Shown: positions 10,547-22,141, counted from the stretch's first letter. The stretch: DNA of 64,000 bases from Tupaia tana (GCA_026018925.1 JAKSZU010000005.1:87685386-87749385), one strand, 5' to 3'. The notes: generated by a model not told the origin, from the letters alone. Made by a program: numbers and translations.

Positions 10547-12564
10547 CAAGAAAATATCTTTAAAGCAAGGGGTGGTGGTACCAAACTTCACTCCTTAACT
10601 TCTGAACCATACACAAAATCTGGTTCTATTGCCCAGGAAACACAGGTCCAGATGACACACAATTACAGTGAGATGGGAAGGACATGGCACCCTGTAAATA
10701 TTTCTATGAGACTATAGATTTCTTGTTGCTGTTGTATCATGTTTAAATGAAGAACTGAACCTAATTTTGTCTACTAAGAATAAACATGAAAAAACTACCT
10801 AGCAAATGGATTCTCTTATTAAGCCTGAATTTCTGTCTCTTTCATTTTTCTTTCCAAGTTCATGAAAAAAAATCATCTCATAATCACTTGCCCTATTCTC
10901 TCTCCATGAATTTCAAAAAGAGATGATTTTAAATGATGTTGTCATGAGAAACTTCTAGCAATAGTGATAATATTTATTTTAAGCATTTTCTAGTGATAAT
11001 TTTTGTATGTCTATTGTGTCCCTATGTGTTCCTGCAGATATTAATGTAGATAATATGTTTTAAATTTCAAAGAAATAAGGTTGCATTTAAAACAAAACAA
11101 ATGATATAAAATTTTTTATTATTTTAAGAGAAAATTGACATCTCATAATAAATGTTGTTAGTAAATAACTAGAAGGACCATGTTATACCTACCCAATTTT
11201 TAAGAATCTTTGATAAATATTTTCTCAAAACTATTTCAATTATTTGGAAACCATATCTACTTTATAAATATTTGTTATAGCTGTCGAACTATCTTCAGTG
11301 TGTTCTAAAACTCTGTTATATAGAATTTAAATATTTTACCATTAAATGTGTTAAAACCTGCCTGGCATAGAACACTAAGAGTTATAAGGGCTTTGGCTTC
11401 TGTTACAATGAAATGTAAATATTCCATTCGAAACACATTGCATTTGAATTCTTCTTGAACTAGTTAGTCCCTGACAAACTAGCATGTGTGAAAGGAAGCT
11501 TACCCTTTAGACCTGTGCTGAAATCAAAAGAACACAACTGTTTAACAAAGAAAGAATTAAAGTTTAACAGCAGTGCTTTGTCTGCAGGGAATTCTACTAT
11601 TGCTTATGAAGGAGATTCAGGGAGACAGTTATAAAAACACAACAAGTTGACTGAAGTTTGTAAATTAATTTAGCAATTGCTATGACAAAGCTACAGGCAT
11701 AGAGCTAGCTAATAAAATGTGTCAATCATGTGGTCTTCAAATAAAGGTGCACAAGAACTGTTCCTGTAGACTGTAATGGTGCTGCAATGTTTAATCTTTG
11801 CTTCCAGACATAACCTTGAATAATAAATCTCAGGTAGTTTTCTGGGAAAGGAGAACTTAATACAACTAAACAACTGTCATATTTCCAGTACTTTGCTTTC
11901 TACTTTACCTTTCTGTTTGATGTTTTCTAGATTTTTAAGTTAATATGATAATAAAACCATTAGGGTTTTATAGAGATATGGAAGTACCACATTTAGACAG
12001 AAAATATGAACAAACACTTAAAAATTATTCTGCAAAGCATATTAATATGATACATATATTATATATATAAAATAAATATCCACTTAGAAATACAACTATA
12101 AATAATAAAGAATAAAATAATCTAGCATATTAATTTAACAATTTAACAAAAATATTTTATTCTCACTTCAGTAAAATCTATAGAAGTGAGAGTAAAGTTA
12201 TAGCCCTATCTTTTTTCAATCTAAATAAAGATTTCATATTCTTACAATAAATACTATAATTACAACACAGATGATAAGATAAATGAGGCCACCACCTGCA
12301 AATCATTATGTTTTAAAATAGAGTCCTATTAGAATAAAATAAAATCTTTAGAATAGATTTAAATATTCTAAATACTCTACACCCGTAAATAGAGCTTTAG
12401 TTGCAAATATACATATTAAAGAAGCATAGATGTCATAAACAATCTTGGACAATTTTTTATGAGTAAAATAACGACCTACATTATTTTTAGTTTTTATTGT
12501 AGAAGATGATATCATGTCTCCTAAAAAATGTTAAATTTTCCCATTCTGACTTTCAGAATTCCAG
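10547..12564. other. no gene; includes a conserved-looking non-repeat stretch
   Basis: No coding exon recognised. 11330-11860 lacks repeat signatures, is less AT-rich than its flanks and contains TAAT-type core motifs, which would suit a conserved non-coding element. This is a guess from texture only. 11940-12470 is very AT-rich. Confidence 0.35.
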
Positions 12565-13122
12565 GGTTTTTTTGTTTTTGTTTTTGTTTTTGTTTTTTCT
12601 TTATTTGGACAGGTTTTTACCTTAGGGAGTATGCTCAAGAGAGGGAAAGAGGGAACCAGCAGTTAGCGTAATGGCTATGTCGCTGGACTCCCATGTAGTC
12701 GACTGCGGTTCGCGTCCCGAACCTGGTGGCTTAAAACTCACGCCGGGCGCGTGTGCGTGCATGCCCAAGATCCTGAGAGGAGAATGGAGGAGAAGGGATT
12801 GCAGCGTGACCATCCCCCCTGGGGGGGTGATTTCTTGCTTTCTGTCTCTATGTCTCTCTCTGTCTGTCTGGCGAGCGCACACGCCCTATAGTAAAAATCT
12901 CTCAAAAAAAAAAAAAAAAAAAAAAAAGAGAGAGAGAGAGAAAGACAAGACAGTGAGAGGAAAAGTGAGAAATCACTACAATCCTTTGTCCTCCTGGATC
13001 TTGGGCATACATGCACCCACATGAGCCCAGCGTGTCTTTTAAGCCAACAAGTCCAGGAATTGAACTGCAATTGGTCATGTGGGAGTCCAGCAACATAATC
13101 ACTATACCATCTGCTGGACCCC
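12565..13122 (-). mobile_element. older tRNA-derived SINE split by a younger SINE
   Basis: The two halves of one minus-strand copy are 12565-12650 (a (TTTTG)n tail, then 'ttaccttagggagtatgctc') and 12932-13122 (antisense (GA)n, middle and head ending 'catctgctggacc'). The young plus-strand SINE at 12652-12927 sits between them. Weak outer TSD near 12552 and 13121. Confidence 0.9.
12652..12927 (+). mobile_element. young tRNA-derived SINE, long form, nested
   Basis: CpG-rich copy (head with 'gtcgactgcggttcgcgtcc', middle 'cgccgggcgcgtgtgcgtgc') and a pure A tail of more than 20 nt. It inserted in the (GA)n part of the older SINE. TSD agagagggaaaga (12638-12650) and agagagagaaaga (12933-12945), 12/13. 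The target sequence is itself repetitive, so the TSD edges are uncertain. Confidence 0.95.
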
Positions 13123-14584
13123 AGAACTTTAGGTTTGAAAGAGAATGAAAAAGGTATGCAAAATACGTATACAGGCCCAGACTCAAGGCCTAGGTTAATA
13201 GCTCACTGAGCTGCAGTGCTGGAGCCAAGTAGACCTGAACACATGCCTGATATCCTGACTAGCTGGAAGACTGGGAGAAGAGGATCTCTGTATACAACCC
13301 CATCAGCGATGCCGAACTTTCTCTCCTTTCTTCATAAATAAAATAAACTTTAAAGAATACATACAATATGTTACAGAACGATTAAATTGAGAATATTAAC
13401 ATACACATATATACTTACATTTTTAATGGTCAGAACAGTTAAAATCTATTGTCTTAGTAATTTGCAAAAATACAACGAATTGTTATTAACTACAGTCATC
13501 ATATTTTGCAACAGATCTTTTGAACCTATTTCTCTGGTCTAATTAGAATTTTGTGTACTTTGACCAACATCTCTTAATTCCTCTCCTGAGCTCCTTTGAG
13601 CATTTTCTGTATACATATTTTAACGTACACAATGTATACATTTTTTAAAATGATGTGCTATACGTAATAAATATATATGATCTTCATTTGTCAAACAAAA
13701 ATCCTCATCCATGGGAGACTTCAGTGCATTGTGTCATGATTTGACATACAACCTCCTATTTTACATTTTGTTGTTTCTTGTATTCACAGTAAGAAACCTA
13801 ATCCTAGTGTTCTAGTTTTTATATTAAAAATGCATTTAATTCAACTGCGTACCTGCGTTTGACTGGTCTCTCTCATACTCACATCTGCAATCAACCTATT
13901 TTTCCTTAGATAGTATCCCAGGGCCACATGTTCCATCATTTAGCAGCTCTGAGTATTGGCAATTTTCCCTAGAAATATGACCCTATCTCCAAATCCATTA
14001 TATTAATTACATTATCATCTGGCCACAGCTGTTGTTGATTGTTCATTTTCCTTATGAACATTTAGCTGAAATTATTTAATATGTATTCTGCATTACAGAG
14101 CTAGAAAGCACAACTACTCTCTGGCCCCTCCTGGATTACCACCAATGGGCTACTTCAGTGGCTACGATTGTAGTAAGTGGACATGTACTTCTCTGTTTAG
14201 TTGCATGGTAAAATACAAACATACATGTGTCTGGGTATGTATCTCAACCCTTTTCCCCAAAGTTTAAATATATAAACAATAAGTTAACAAAAGAAAACAC
14301 CAAATCCATCATTTAGTATCCAGTGGCCTAAGCACTCTCATTGGTACTGCCAGTTTGCACCAGGTTTCTAAGGCATATTTACACGTGTAATAATGTATAT
14401 CTGAAGGCAACCAACTTAAGATAGCATTCAAATTAAATAGAAAACACACACATTTATCTTTTATTTTCCCATATTTTTTTTGTTTCCTTGATGTGATTTA
14501 TTGTCCATTCCCTCACTGTGACTACCAGGAGATAAATATAAACTCTGACCTCCAAACATTACTTTCTTTTCTTGTTTCCCATGG
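13123..14584. other. no gene; one SINE-like unit
   Basis: 13180-13350 looks like a different tRNA-derived unit: 'ttaatagctcactgagctgc' near its start and 'ttcataaataaaataaac' at its end. I cannot place it in the main family. The rest is AT-rich and unassigned. Confidence 0.35.
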
Positions 14585-14665
14585 AAAGCAGTGGAGTGCA
14601 GAGGTTGAGTTCATGGCCTCCACAGTCAACTGGGTTTAAATCCTGATTCTTAGTAAGTTTTATCC
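14585..14665 (+). mobile_element. MIR element, 5' part (split)
   Basis: 'gcagtggagtgcagaggttg' then 'tcaactgggtttaaatcctg' follows the MIR tRNA-like head. The element breaks at about 14665 and continues at about 15751, so a SINE+L1 insert splits it. Confidence 0.65.
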
Positions 14666-14693
14666 TTTTAAAAAAAAAAAAAAAGATTTTGCC

Positions 14694-15495
14694 TAACCCC
14701 AGTCAGAATGGCGAAGATTAAAAAAATAAAATAAAATAAAGAATGATAAGTGCTGGCAGGGATGTGGTGAAATGGGAATACTACTACATTGTTGATGGGA
14801 ATGTAAATTGGTCCAACCACTGTGGAGAACAATATGGAGGTTCCTCAAAGACCTTCAGATAGAACTACCATATGATCCACTCCTGAGTATCTGCCCAAAG
14901 GACAGCAGAACACTCAGTCAGAAAAGTGCTTGCACAATTATGTGTATTGCAGCACTATTCATGATTGCTAAGACATGGAACCAATGCAAATGTCCACAAA
15001 TGGATGAATAGATTGAAAAAGTGTGGCACATATACTCCATGGAATATTATTAAGCCATAAAAAACAATAAGGCCTTGGAATTTAATAGAAAGTGAACAAA
15101 TATGGAAGAAATGTTGCTGAGTGAAGCAAGTCAAGCTATAAAAGAGAGACATTGTTTTTTTCTCCACTTAACATATACCTACTATCCACACTCTATGGCA
15201 GAGACTAAAAGACTAAAGGACATAAAAGCATTAAAAACTGTTATGGACAATAGAGACAAAGTGGAAGGTGAGTGTGGGAGGGGAAGAGTGCAGGAAAGGA
15301 AATTTGGGGGGAAAATGGAGAGGCAAGATATTTGTGGAACACAGATATGGTTTATTATCTGTTGATGAGGATATGTATAGTATTCTCAACTGCACTGAGA
15401 TGCATATCTTGCTGCATAAAGTCTCTTTACAATCTAAATGATGTATAGCGATTGAATATATAAATAATAATAATAATAAAATGAAAATAAAAAAT
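14694..15495 (+). mobile_element. L1 3' end, 5' truncated, with TSD
   Basis: Starts in ORF2 ('cctaaccccagtcagaatgg'), covers the ORF2 C-terminal part (PYDPLLSICPK-type, normally PYDPAIPLLGIYPK) and the 3' UTR of the L1 subfamily seen throughout this window, and ends in an (AAT)n tail. TSD aaagattttgcc is exact at 14682-14693 and 15496-15507. ORF2 is interrupted. Confidence 0.9.
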
Positions 15496-15750
15496 AAAGA
15501 TTTTGCCTTAGGGCATGTGCACTTGCTGGAGAGAGAGAGACAGAGACATTCAGAGGTCAAGTAAGACATCCCCCCCTGCCCCCAGGGAGGATGGCCATAG
15601 CTCAATCTCTTGCCCTCCATTCTCTTCCTGGGATCCTGGGCACACACACACATGTGCCCGGCATGAGTTTTAAACTACCAGGTCTGGGACTCAGACTGCT
15701 GTCGGCCAAGTGGGAGTCCAGCAACATAACCACTTAGCCATCTGCTGGCA
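15496..15750 (-). mobile_element. tRNA-derived SINE, long form (tail interrupted by L1)
   Basis: Minus strand: 'ttttgccttagggcatgtgc', antisense (GA)n, 'catccccccctgcccccagg' and the head ending 'ccatctgctggca'. Its original tail lies left of the L1 at about 14667-14693, since the L1 TSD is SINE sequence. Confidence 0.88.
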
Positions 15751-15915
15751 CTGGCTTTTAATCTCGCTGTGCCCTAGTTTCCTCAGCTGTACCATAAAAT
15801 AATGATATTGAGACCTTGCTCACAAGGTTGTTAAGAGGGCACAGTGTGCTAATATATGAACAATGACACTTGGCATAATATCTGGCACATGGCAGTCTCT
15901 CAGTAAATGTTAGGT
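15751..15915 (+). mobile_element. MIR element, 3' part (split)
   Basis: 'cgctgtgccctagtttcctc', 'aaaataatgatattgagacc' and 'catggcagtctctcagtaaa' continue the MIR begun at 14585, in the same orientation and order. Confidence 0.75.
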
Positions 15916-16071
15916 TTTATCCTCCTTTAATTCATCTTATATTGATATTTTACTTTGTGGTTTGCAAAGCACTTCCTCAAATGCCATTGCATTTGATAGA
16001 AGCAAATAAGATTCATTTTTTCCTACTTAAAATATGATAAAATATTACTCTGTGAAAGATGAAGGGTTATG

Positions 16072-16315
16072 TTTTTCCTTTTATTTCCTTATTTTTATTT
16101 ATGTTTTTCACATTCAATCACTGTATATCTTTACAGCATACAAAATGAACTTTCCCAGCATTAATACACTGTCTAATAGTCCAGTCAAAGATATTACCAT
16201 ACCATTCACATTATCATCAACAGTTAATTTTCCATTTTTGTATCCTTTAAATGTTTTGTTACTCCTCGCCCCCCAGAAAGGATGTGCTTTATGTCCTCCT
16301 CATGAAGGGTGAAAA
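16072..16315 (-). mobile_element. L1 3' UTR fragment
   Basis: Antisense 3' end of the local L1 subfamily. It shares 'cattcaatcactgtatatct' style sequence with the fragments at 53090, 56870 and 63790, which start the same way ('ttcaatcac'). Confidence 0.7.
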
Positions 16316-16471
16316 AACCTAAATAGATAAAAATGAAGGTAGAGTGCAATTAAAGATGAAATCAGGAAACAATATTTACATTTCATATCCAAAAGAGTCA
16401 TGTTCAAAGTCAGAATAGAGAAAATATGACTGATTTTCCAAGATGAAATGGCACAGTAAAGAAAATCTTTT

Positions 16472-16855
16472 TTTTTTTTTTCTTTTTTTGGAGAGGTTTT
16501 TTGCTATAGGGCACGTGTGCTTGCCAGAAAGACAGAGAGAGACAGAGAGACAGAAAGTGAGAAATAACCCATCCCAGGGGTGATTGCCACACCTTCTCCT
16601 CCATTCTCCTCTCGGGATCTTGGGCACACACATGCCCTGTAGCAAATTATAATTTTTTTTTTTTTCAAATAAAGTGTCCATTTCCCCTGGAGGGATGGCC
16701 ACACCACAATCCCTTCTCCTCCATTCTCCTCTTGGGATCTTGGGCACGCACGCACACGCGCCCAGCATGAGTTTAATCCACCAGGTCTGGGACTCGAACC
16801 ACGGTTGACTACATGGGAGTCCAGCAACATAGCCATTACGCTAACTGCTGGTCCC
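16472..16855 (-). mobile_element. composite tRNA-derived SINE with a foreign insert
   Basis: Two overlapping minus-strand SINE parts lie in one pair of TSDs (aaatctttt 16463-16471; aaatctctt 16856-16864, 8/9). Part one (16472-16630) has the tail and middle. Part two (about 16687-16855) has the middle again and the head. Between them 16631-16685 reads as a plus-strand short-SINE end plus flank and matches 17501-17558. See findings. Confidence 0.88.
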
Positions 16856-16864
16856 AAATCTCTT

Positions 16865-17370
16865 AAAGGCTCACACCTGGCAAGTTTGACAAGCCTATCT
16901 TTTCAATATATAAAATTTAGAGCAATAAAATATTGTAACGGTGGGGCCAAAGGAGAGGAGACACTGAAGTTTCAGTGATTCATTATACTGGCCCTCTTTA
17001 GACAGGTTATTATTTATTTACTTGTTTACTTTTTGTACTGTACTCCTTTTGTCTACGTAGTGAAGAAACTAATAAGGTTTCTTGGAGAATTTAATTAAGG
17101 TTGGCAAAGTGCCTAGAATAGTGACTGGGATAGTGTGTGCTATTTATGTGTTTGTTAAATAAATAGAGTAAGATGAAGAGAAAACTGGCATAAAAACATT
17201 TTAGAATTAGTTTTCAATTTAGCATTGAGTCACGAAAATTGGGAGGTTTACAGACAAAATTTTTTTAATTAGTGTGAATAAACCTAAGTTGTTGAATACA
17301 TGAAACTATAATATAGAGTCTCATATTTCACAGATACTCTAATAAAAAGGAAAAAAAAATCAGATGTCCC
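16865..17370. other. no gene; weak MIR/L2-like tail
   Basis: 17095-17165 ('ggcaaagtgcctagaatagt', then 'gtttgttaaataaat') is like a MIR or L2 3' end. The rest is unassigned. Confidence 0.35.
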
Positions 17371-17541
17371 TTGGCTAGCAGGTGGCATGGTCGTTAAGTA
17401 GTTAGAATCCCACATGGCCAACTGTGGTTCGAGTCTCAAACCTGGTGGCTTACTTCCTTACTCTCTCTCTCTCTCTCTCTGTCTCTCTCTTGTGAGCTCA
17501 CATGCCCTGTAGCAAATTATTAAAAAAAAAAATTTTTTTTT
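17371..17541 (+). mobile_element. tRNA-derived SINE, short form
   Basis: Head 'ttggctagcaggtggcatgg' with 'tggttcgagtc' B box, almost no middle, (CT)n, and the end 'catgccctgtagcaaattat' plus an A/T tail. Imperfect TSD aaatcagatgtccctt (17358-17373, overlapping the head start) and aaatcaagtgcccatt (17543-17558). Confidence 0.9.
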
Positions 17542-17558
17542 CAAATCAAGTGCCCATT

Positions 17559-18221
17559 CAGGAATCAGCATATTAGTAAGCACTAAGTAATTCTGATCCA
17601 CACATTTTGAGAAAACCTTCTATGAAATAGTATGAATAACTTATCCAATATCAAGTCATCACATGTATATTTATTTTTATCATTGTCGCTTTTTCACTCC
17701 AAATGACGCCTATTTTTCAACAGGGAAGGAGAAAATTGGAGTGGTCCAACTGCTACAGAAAATGTCTCTCCTTTCTCTCCTTTAACATGACCAAGTAGTT
17801 TTTAGCTTTGTGGATTTTTGCCAGCTGTGTTTAGCAAAGGAGAAATCTGACCATGAATAAAAAGAGAAATACTTAGGAGGGTGGAATCCTTCTTCCACTC
17901 AAACTGTGAAATATAAGTGTGATCTCTTCCAAGTTACAGTTGAAGTGGAAAGTGGTTTTATGGCTTCAAAACTGATACAGAGCAAAAGGAAGGACAACTG
18001 AACATGCTGCTCCAGCGACTGGAAGCCTCTAATCATCAGTGGCACAGACTCCTCCATGACAGCGGAGTCACACACAGCAGGTACTTCTCTGAAAAGGAGT
18101 TGTTGACTCTGAGAAGAGTTCGCTTCTGTGTCTCCAGCACCTACAGTCAAGCAATTTTCAAAACCTCACAGGAACTATATTTACACCTTGGACAACATGT
18201 TTAATTTTCTGCAACATTGGA
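17559..18221. other. unassigned, less AT-rich stretch
   Basis: About 17890-18200 is visibly less AT-rich than its flanks, lacks SINE or L1 signatures, and is open for 60-80 codons on both strands. I do not recognise a protein. It could be an old DNA transposon, a retrocopy fragment or a conserved element. Confidence 0.35.
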
Positions 18222-18233
18222 TAGCCTGTTTTG

Positions 18234-18488
18234 TTTTGTTTTAAGTTTTTGACATATGGCATGAGCACCCGCAGGGATGGGGAGGAGACAGTGAGAAGGA
18301 AAGTTAGAAGTCACCCCTCAGCGGGATGGCCATACGACAATCTCTTTTCCATTTTCCTTCTAGGATTGTGGACATGCACTTACATGTGCCTGGCATGATG
18401 TTGGAGTCACCAGGTCTAGTCTAGGACTCAAACCACCTTTCCTCATGTGGGAGTTCATCACCTTAACCACTACACCATCTGCTGGCCC
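18234..18488 (-). mobile_element. tRNA-derived SINE, long form
   Basis: Minus strand from 'ttgacatatggcatgagcac' to the head 'ttaaccactacaccatctgc' then 'tggccc'. TSD tagcctgttttg (18222-18233) and tagactgtattg (18489-18500), 10/12. Confidence 0.88.
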
Positions 18489-18500
18489 TAGACTGTATTG

Positions 18501-20029
18501 CCATAGGTTACTTTGAGAGTTTTTGTTAACCATAGATATTATAAAATGCATACAATATTAAACTTTTAACTGCACATCGTGACTGAAAACGTATGCCTCC
18601 AAAATATATTTACCTCTTCTGTATGCAGAACTTGGAATTAAGTGCTTTTCATCATTCAGTGCTTATAGATTTGTTGTTGTAATACGTCTACTGTGTGAAA
18701 TGTGCTCATTTCTCTCTGCTACAGAAAATGATCATTCCCCACTACGGCCAGTCTGTAACCTAGAGTATAATCAATACAGTTTATCAGATGTAAATTATGA
18801 AGTCTCCGTGTATTTATATATAAATTATGGCTCTTTCTAAATAAGTACTTCTCCATTCCAAAGAAGATGTAAGGAGACCTAACCTACTTCTTATTTAAAG
18901 ATCTCTCTCCTCTCTTTCTGCCTTTTCTCTCCTCTTCTCCAGAACTATCCATTGGCTGCAATACATGCCATGACACTATTGCTGGGTGCTATGCTCAGGT
19001 GTAGAGAACAGGACTTACACTCACAGGTTCAACTTCCAGAGTCAATTCCTTCCCAGGTTAATTGGATAAACCATGGGAACCATTGCTTCTTGGGATCCTT
19101 GCCATCCCCCATGTCAATTCCATGAACTTATATAGATATTGTAGCATTAAAATACAAACCAGTTTCTGATCATTTCTTCCTGCCAAAACTCTACCTATCC
19201 TTTAATGCCATCTCATGTTGTTATCCTTTAAAACGGGGATCTTGAACCAGTAATATTCTTTCCCGCTCTAGAATAGTGCAGTTACTATTGTTATGTATCA
19301 TCTAGGAAAAATATATACTCATCTCTGTTCTCTTGTTCACTCTTCTATATTAAAAGTTTTTCTATAATTTTAATTATTATTCATTTCTTTGTGTCTCTAC
19401 TTTTGAATGCATTCTTTCTATATGTCTTGTTATTTTACTCATAGTAACATCAGCTGTACCCTCTAAAAGAAAAAAATATATATTTGAAAATAAATAATAT
19501 AGAGAGAAATGTAGGAAAATTAATTAATCAAATGAAATTTAGATGAGGAAAGATATTATTGAGATTCCCAGGTATCAGTTAATAGTACAGCAATAAAGCA
19601 TGACATTCTGCAAGGCAGAACCACATGCAAAGATTCCAGATTCGCATCTAGAGACCTTTCTGAGTACACTGGACAAGTCCACGCCCATGATATGGGCTGA
19701 CTGGGGTGGGGTGTGGATGGTGGCATCAAGACCATGTCAGGGGTGTGGTGTCTCCATCTCTCTCTATTTCCCAGTGTCTCTCTAACTTATGGGAGAAATA
19801 AATAAATAAGCTTTTAAAAAATTAAAAATAGTAGATTTAAAATTATCCTGGGACTTAGTTAACACATTTTATTTCATTTTGTGAATAGATTAAAAAGATT
19901 ACTCAGTTTACAGTAGTGTCACGTTATAATTTCATAGTTACATACTTTCTAATATTAATAGGGTATGCGCATTTGGGAAGTTTTATGCGCATTAGTGTAG
20001 TTTTCCAATGAATCACCATTTAACCACAC
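18501..20029. other. no gene; one possible divergent SINE
   Basis: 19590-19812 has a (TC)n part and ends in (AAAT)n ('gagaaataaataaataagct'), so it may be a divergent or second SINE family. The rest, including pyrimidine-rich 18900-18960, is unassigned. Confidence 0.35.
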
Positions 20030-20200
20030 ACGTGATGTTCAACCTCTGGCAAATTACTTACCCTCTCTGTGCCTAAATGCCATCCCTCACAAGTGGAAGA
20101 ACAATAGCATCTAGGTCATAAAGTAATTTGAATGTTAACTGTTTCAATCCATGTAAAGCACTTAACACACTGCATGGTATACTTAGAGGCTGATAAATGT
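20030..20200 (+). mobile_element. MIR element
   Basis: 'cctctggcaaattacttacc', 'ctctctgtgcctaaatgcc' and 'catgtaaagcacttaacaca' follow the MIR core order, ending near 'gctgataaatgtcaac'. Confidence 0.75.
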
Positions 20201-20269
20201 CAACTTCTTACCAAGAACCTGTTATATAGAAGTCATTGACCCGAATACAAACATGAATGTCCCACCAAC

Positions 20270-21020
20270 ACTGAAACAGAAGTATTAATTTTCGATCAAT
20301 GACTAAATATTCTGATCTTTCTTTCACAGATGTCGTCAACAAGCATTTCTTGAACAGCTGTCATGTGATTGGTGATATAACAAGGTCACGGGTGAACCTT
20401 TAGCTGTTGTGCAACTTACATACTAGAGTTAGGAAGACAGATACATGTCTAGATGAAAAAGTGTATGTCCTAATTTTAGTCACAGAAGAGAAACACTGTG
20501 AACACAGTCAAAGGGAGAAAGTGTGATAACCAACATCCTTTCGAATGGAGATCAAGGTAAGTCGTCATGATTGGAAATTTGGAAAATGGGGAGACAGCCT
20601 TAAGAAGATTTACATTCAGAATTTTCCAGGGAAAGAAAACAAATGGAAAGCAAACAGAGAATCAGTAAATAAATATGTGGGTGTGCTGAAGGAGAGGTGC
20701 CTGGGCTGCAGTTTAATCTGTGAAGGCAGAGGTCAGAGGAGAGGGGGAAACATAGGCTGAGCCCTCTCTGCATTGCCTACAAGGCCATGGGAAGAAGTTT
20801 GGATTTTATTTCAAGGTAATAGAATACTACTGGAGGGTTTTCTGAAAGAAAATAACATAATCTGATTTGTGTGGTAAAATTTCACACTGACTGCTGTGTG
20901 GAGAATGGATTGGAGAAGTGGAAATGGGAAGGCAGTGACAAGCGTTAAGAATCAGTTCCAGTTATCCAGATGTAAGGGAACGGTGACTTGGCTAGAGAGT
21001 TAGAGGGTATATTTGGGAAC
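20270..21020 (+). repeat. ancient mammalian interspersed repeat, family not pinned
   Basis: Phrases of a widespread old repeat are present: 'caacaagcatttcttgaaca', 'aggccatgggaagaagtttg', 'tggagggttttctgaaagaa', 'actgctgtgtggagaatgga' and 'cagttatccagatgtaaggg'. An open frame of about 70 codons at 20545-20760 lies inside and is not evidence of a gene. Confidence 0.6.
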
Positions 21021-21756
21021 TTTGATTTACTTAGAAATGTCACTCCAGAAGAAAATCCCATCCTCAGTAATTTAATTAGTGCATTATGCTAATTAATGAA
21101 TTACAACATGCTCCTACTGCACAGAATTAGAGGTTAGAAAGATGAGCAGGGCTTATGATAGCATTTGACAACTGGTATTAGTATATCAGACTATGGCTGA
21201 ATAGCATCATGTTAAAAATTTAAAGTTTGGATGATATAATGCAGAGTATTTTACATTTCTTTCTCTTGGATTTTATTTTCTCACGCATAATGATTTATTT
21301 ACACCATGTAAACACATGCATGGCACGTACAACAGCCTTGCAACTTTGGCAGTCCAGAGAGAATGGGAAAGTACCAGTTTTGAAAAATAAACTGAAATAT
21401 TTGAGGGTCATAAAAGTTAGAAGGTTGTAGGGGAAGAAAATTGTCATTTTTACGGGAAAAGCAGTTTGGTCACTGAAGTTTAAATTGAAAGTCTCCAGGT
21501 GATATTCATTAAAATTCTGTTGGTTATATTTGACTTGGACATGATATTAATCACATCAATCTCTATAAAAAATAAAAACCTGTAATATATACTTAGTAAT
21601 AACTAAAGAATATAAGTGCAGTATATGTATGCACATACATACATATGCACATATGTATACACACAAATATAGGCACTAATATTTTTGGAATTATAAAGAG
21701 TTGCTAAATTCTGCCCCACATACTTTACATATGTTACTTCTGTTTCAACATACACT
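21021..21756. other. no gene recognised
   Basis: AT-rich. A (CATA)n/(TATG)n-like stretch sits at 21620-21670. No repeat family recognised. Confidence 0.4.
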
Positions 21757-21772
21757 ATAGTTGATACATTTT

Positions 21773-22031
21773 TTTTTTATTTAGAGATTTTCACTATAGG
21801 GCACGTGCGCTCACCAGACAGAGAGAAACAGAGAGACAGAAAGCGAGAAATCACCCCCCCAGGGGTGATGGTTGTGCCGCAATCCCTTCTCCTCCATTCT
21901 CCTCTCGGGGTCTTGGGCACGCACGCACACGCTCCCGGCGTGAGTTTTAGGCCACCGGGCCCGGGATGCGAACCGTGGTCGACTACGTGGGAGTCCAGCG
22001 ACATAGCCATTACGCTAACTGCTGGTTCCCA
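21773..22031 (-). mobile_element. young tRNA-derived SINE, long form
   Basis: CpG-rich minus-strand copy with 'gggcacgtgcgctcaccaga', 'gcacgcacgcacacgctccc' and the head ending 'aactgctggttccc'. TSD atagttgatacatttt (21757-21772) and atagttgatatatttt (22032-22047), 15/16. Confidence 0.96.
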
Positions 22032-22141
22032 ATAGTTGATATATTTTAAACACTATTTTATAGCTGCCATGACTGATAGTTATGTAGTAACTATCTACAT
22101 ATGATTAACTATACAATTCAAAAGATGAAAGTTTGCTCTTT

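Noticed and set aside
12671-13070. Frames of 90-117 codons on both strands across SINEs (also near 16504-16857, 36527-36895, 40816-41133, 61085-61420)
   Set aside because: They recur in almost every long SINE copy with the same residues, carry poly(A)/poly(T)-encoded Lys/Phe runs and end in flanking sequence. They are a by-product of the SINE's composition.
20545-20760. Frame of about 70 codons starting next to a splice-donor-like AAGGTAAGT
   Set aside because: Lies within an ancient interspersed repeat and has no acceptor or second exon nearby.
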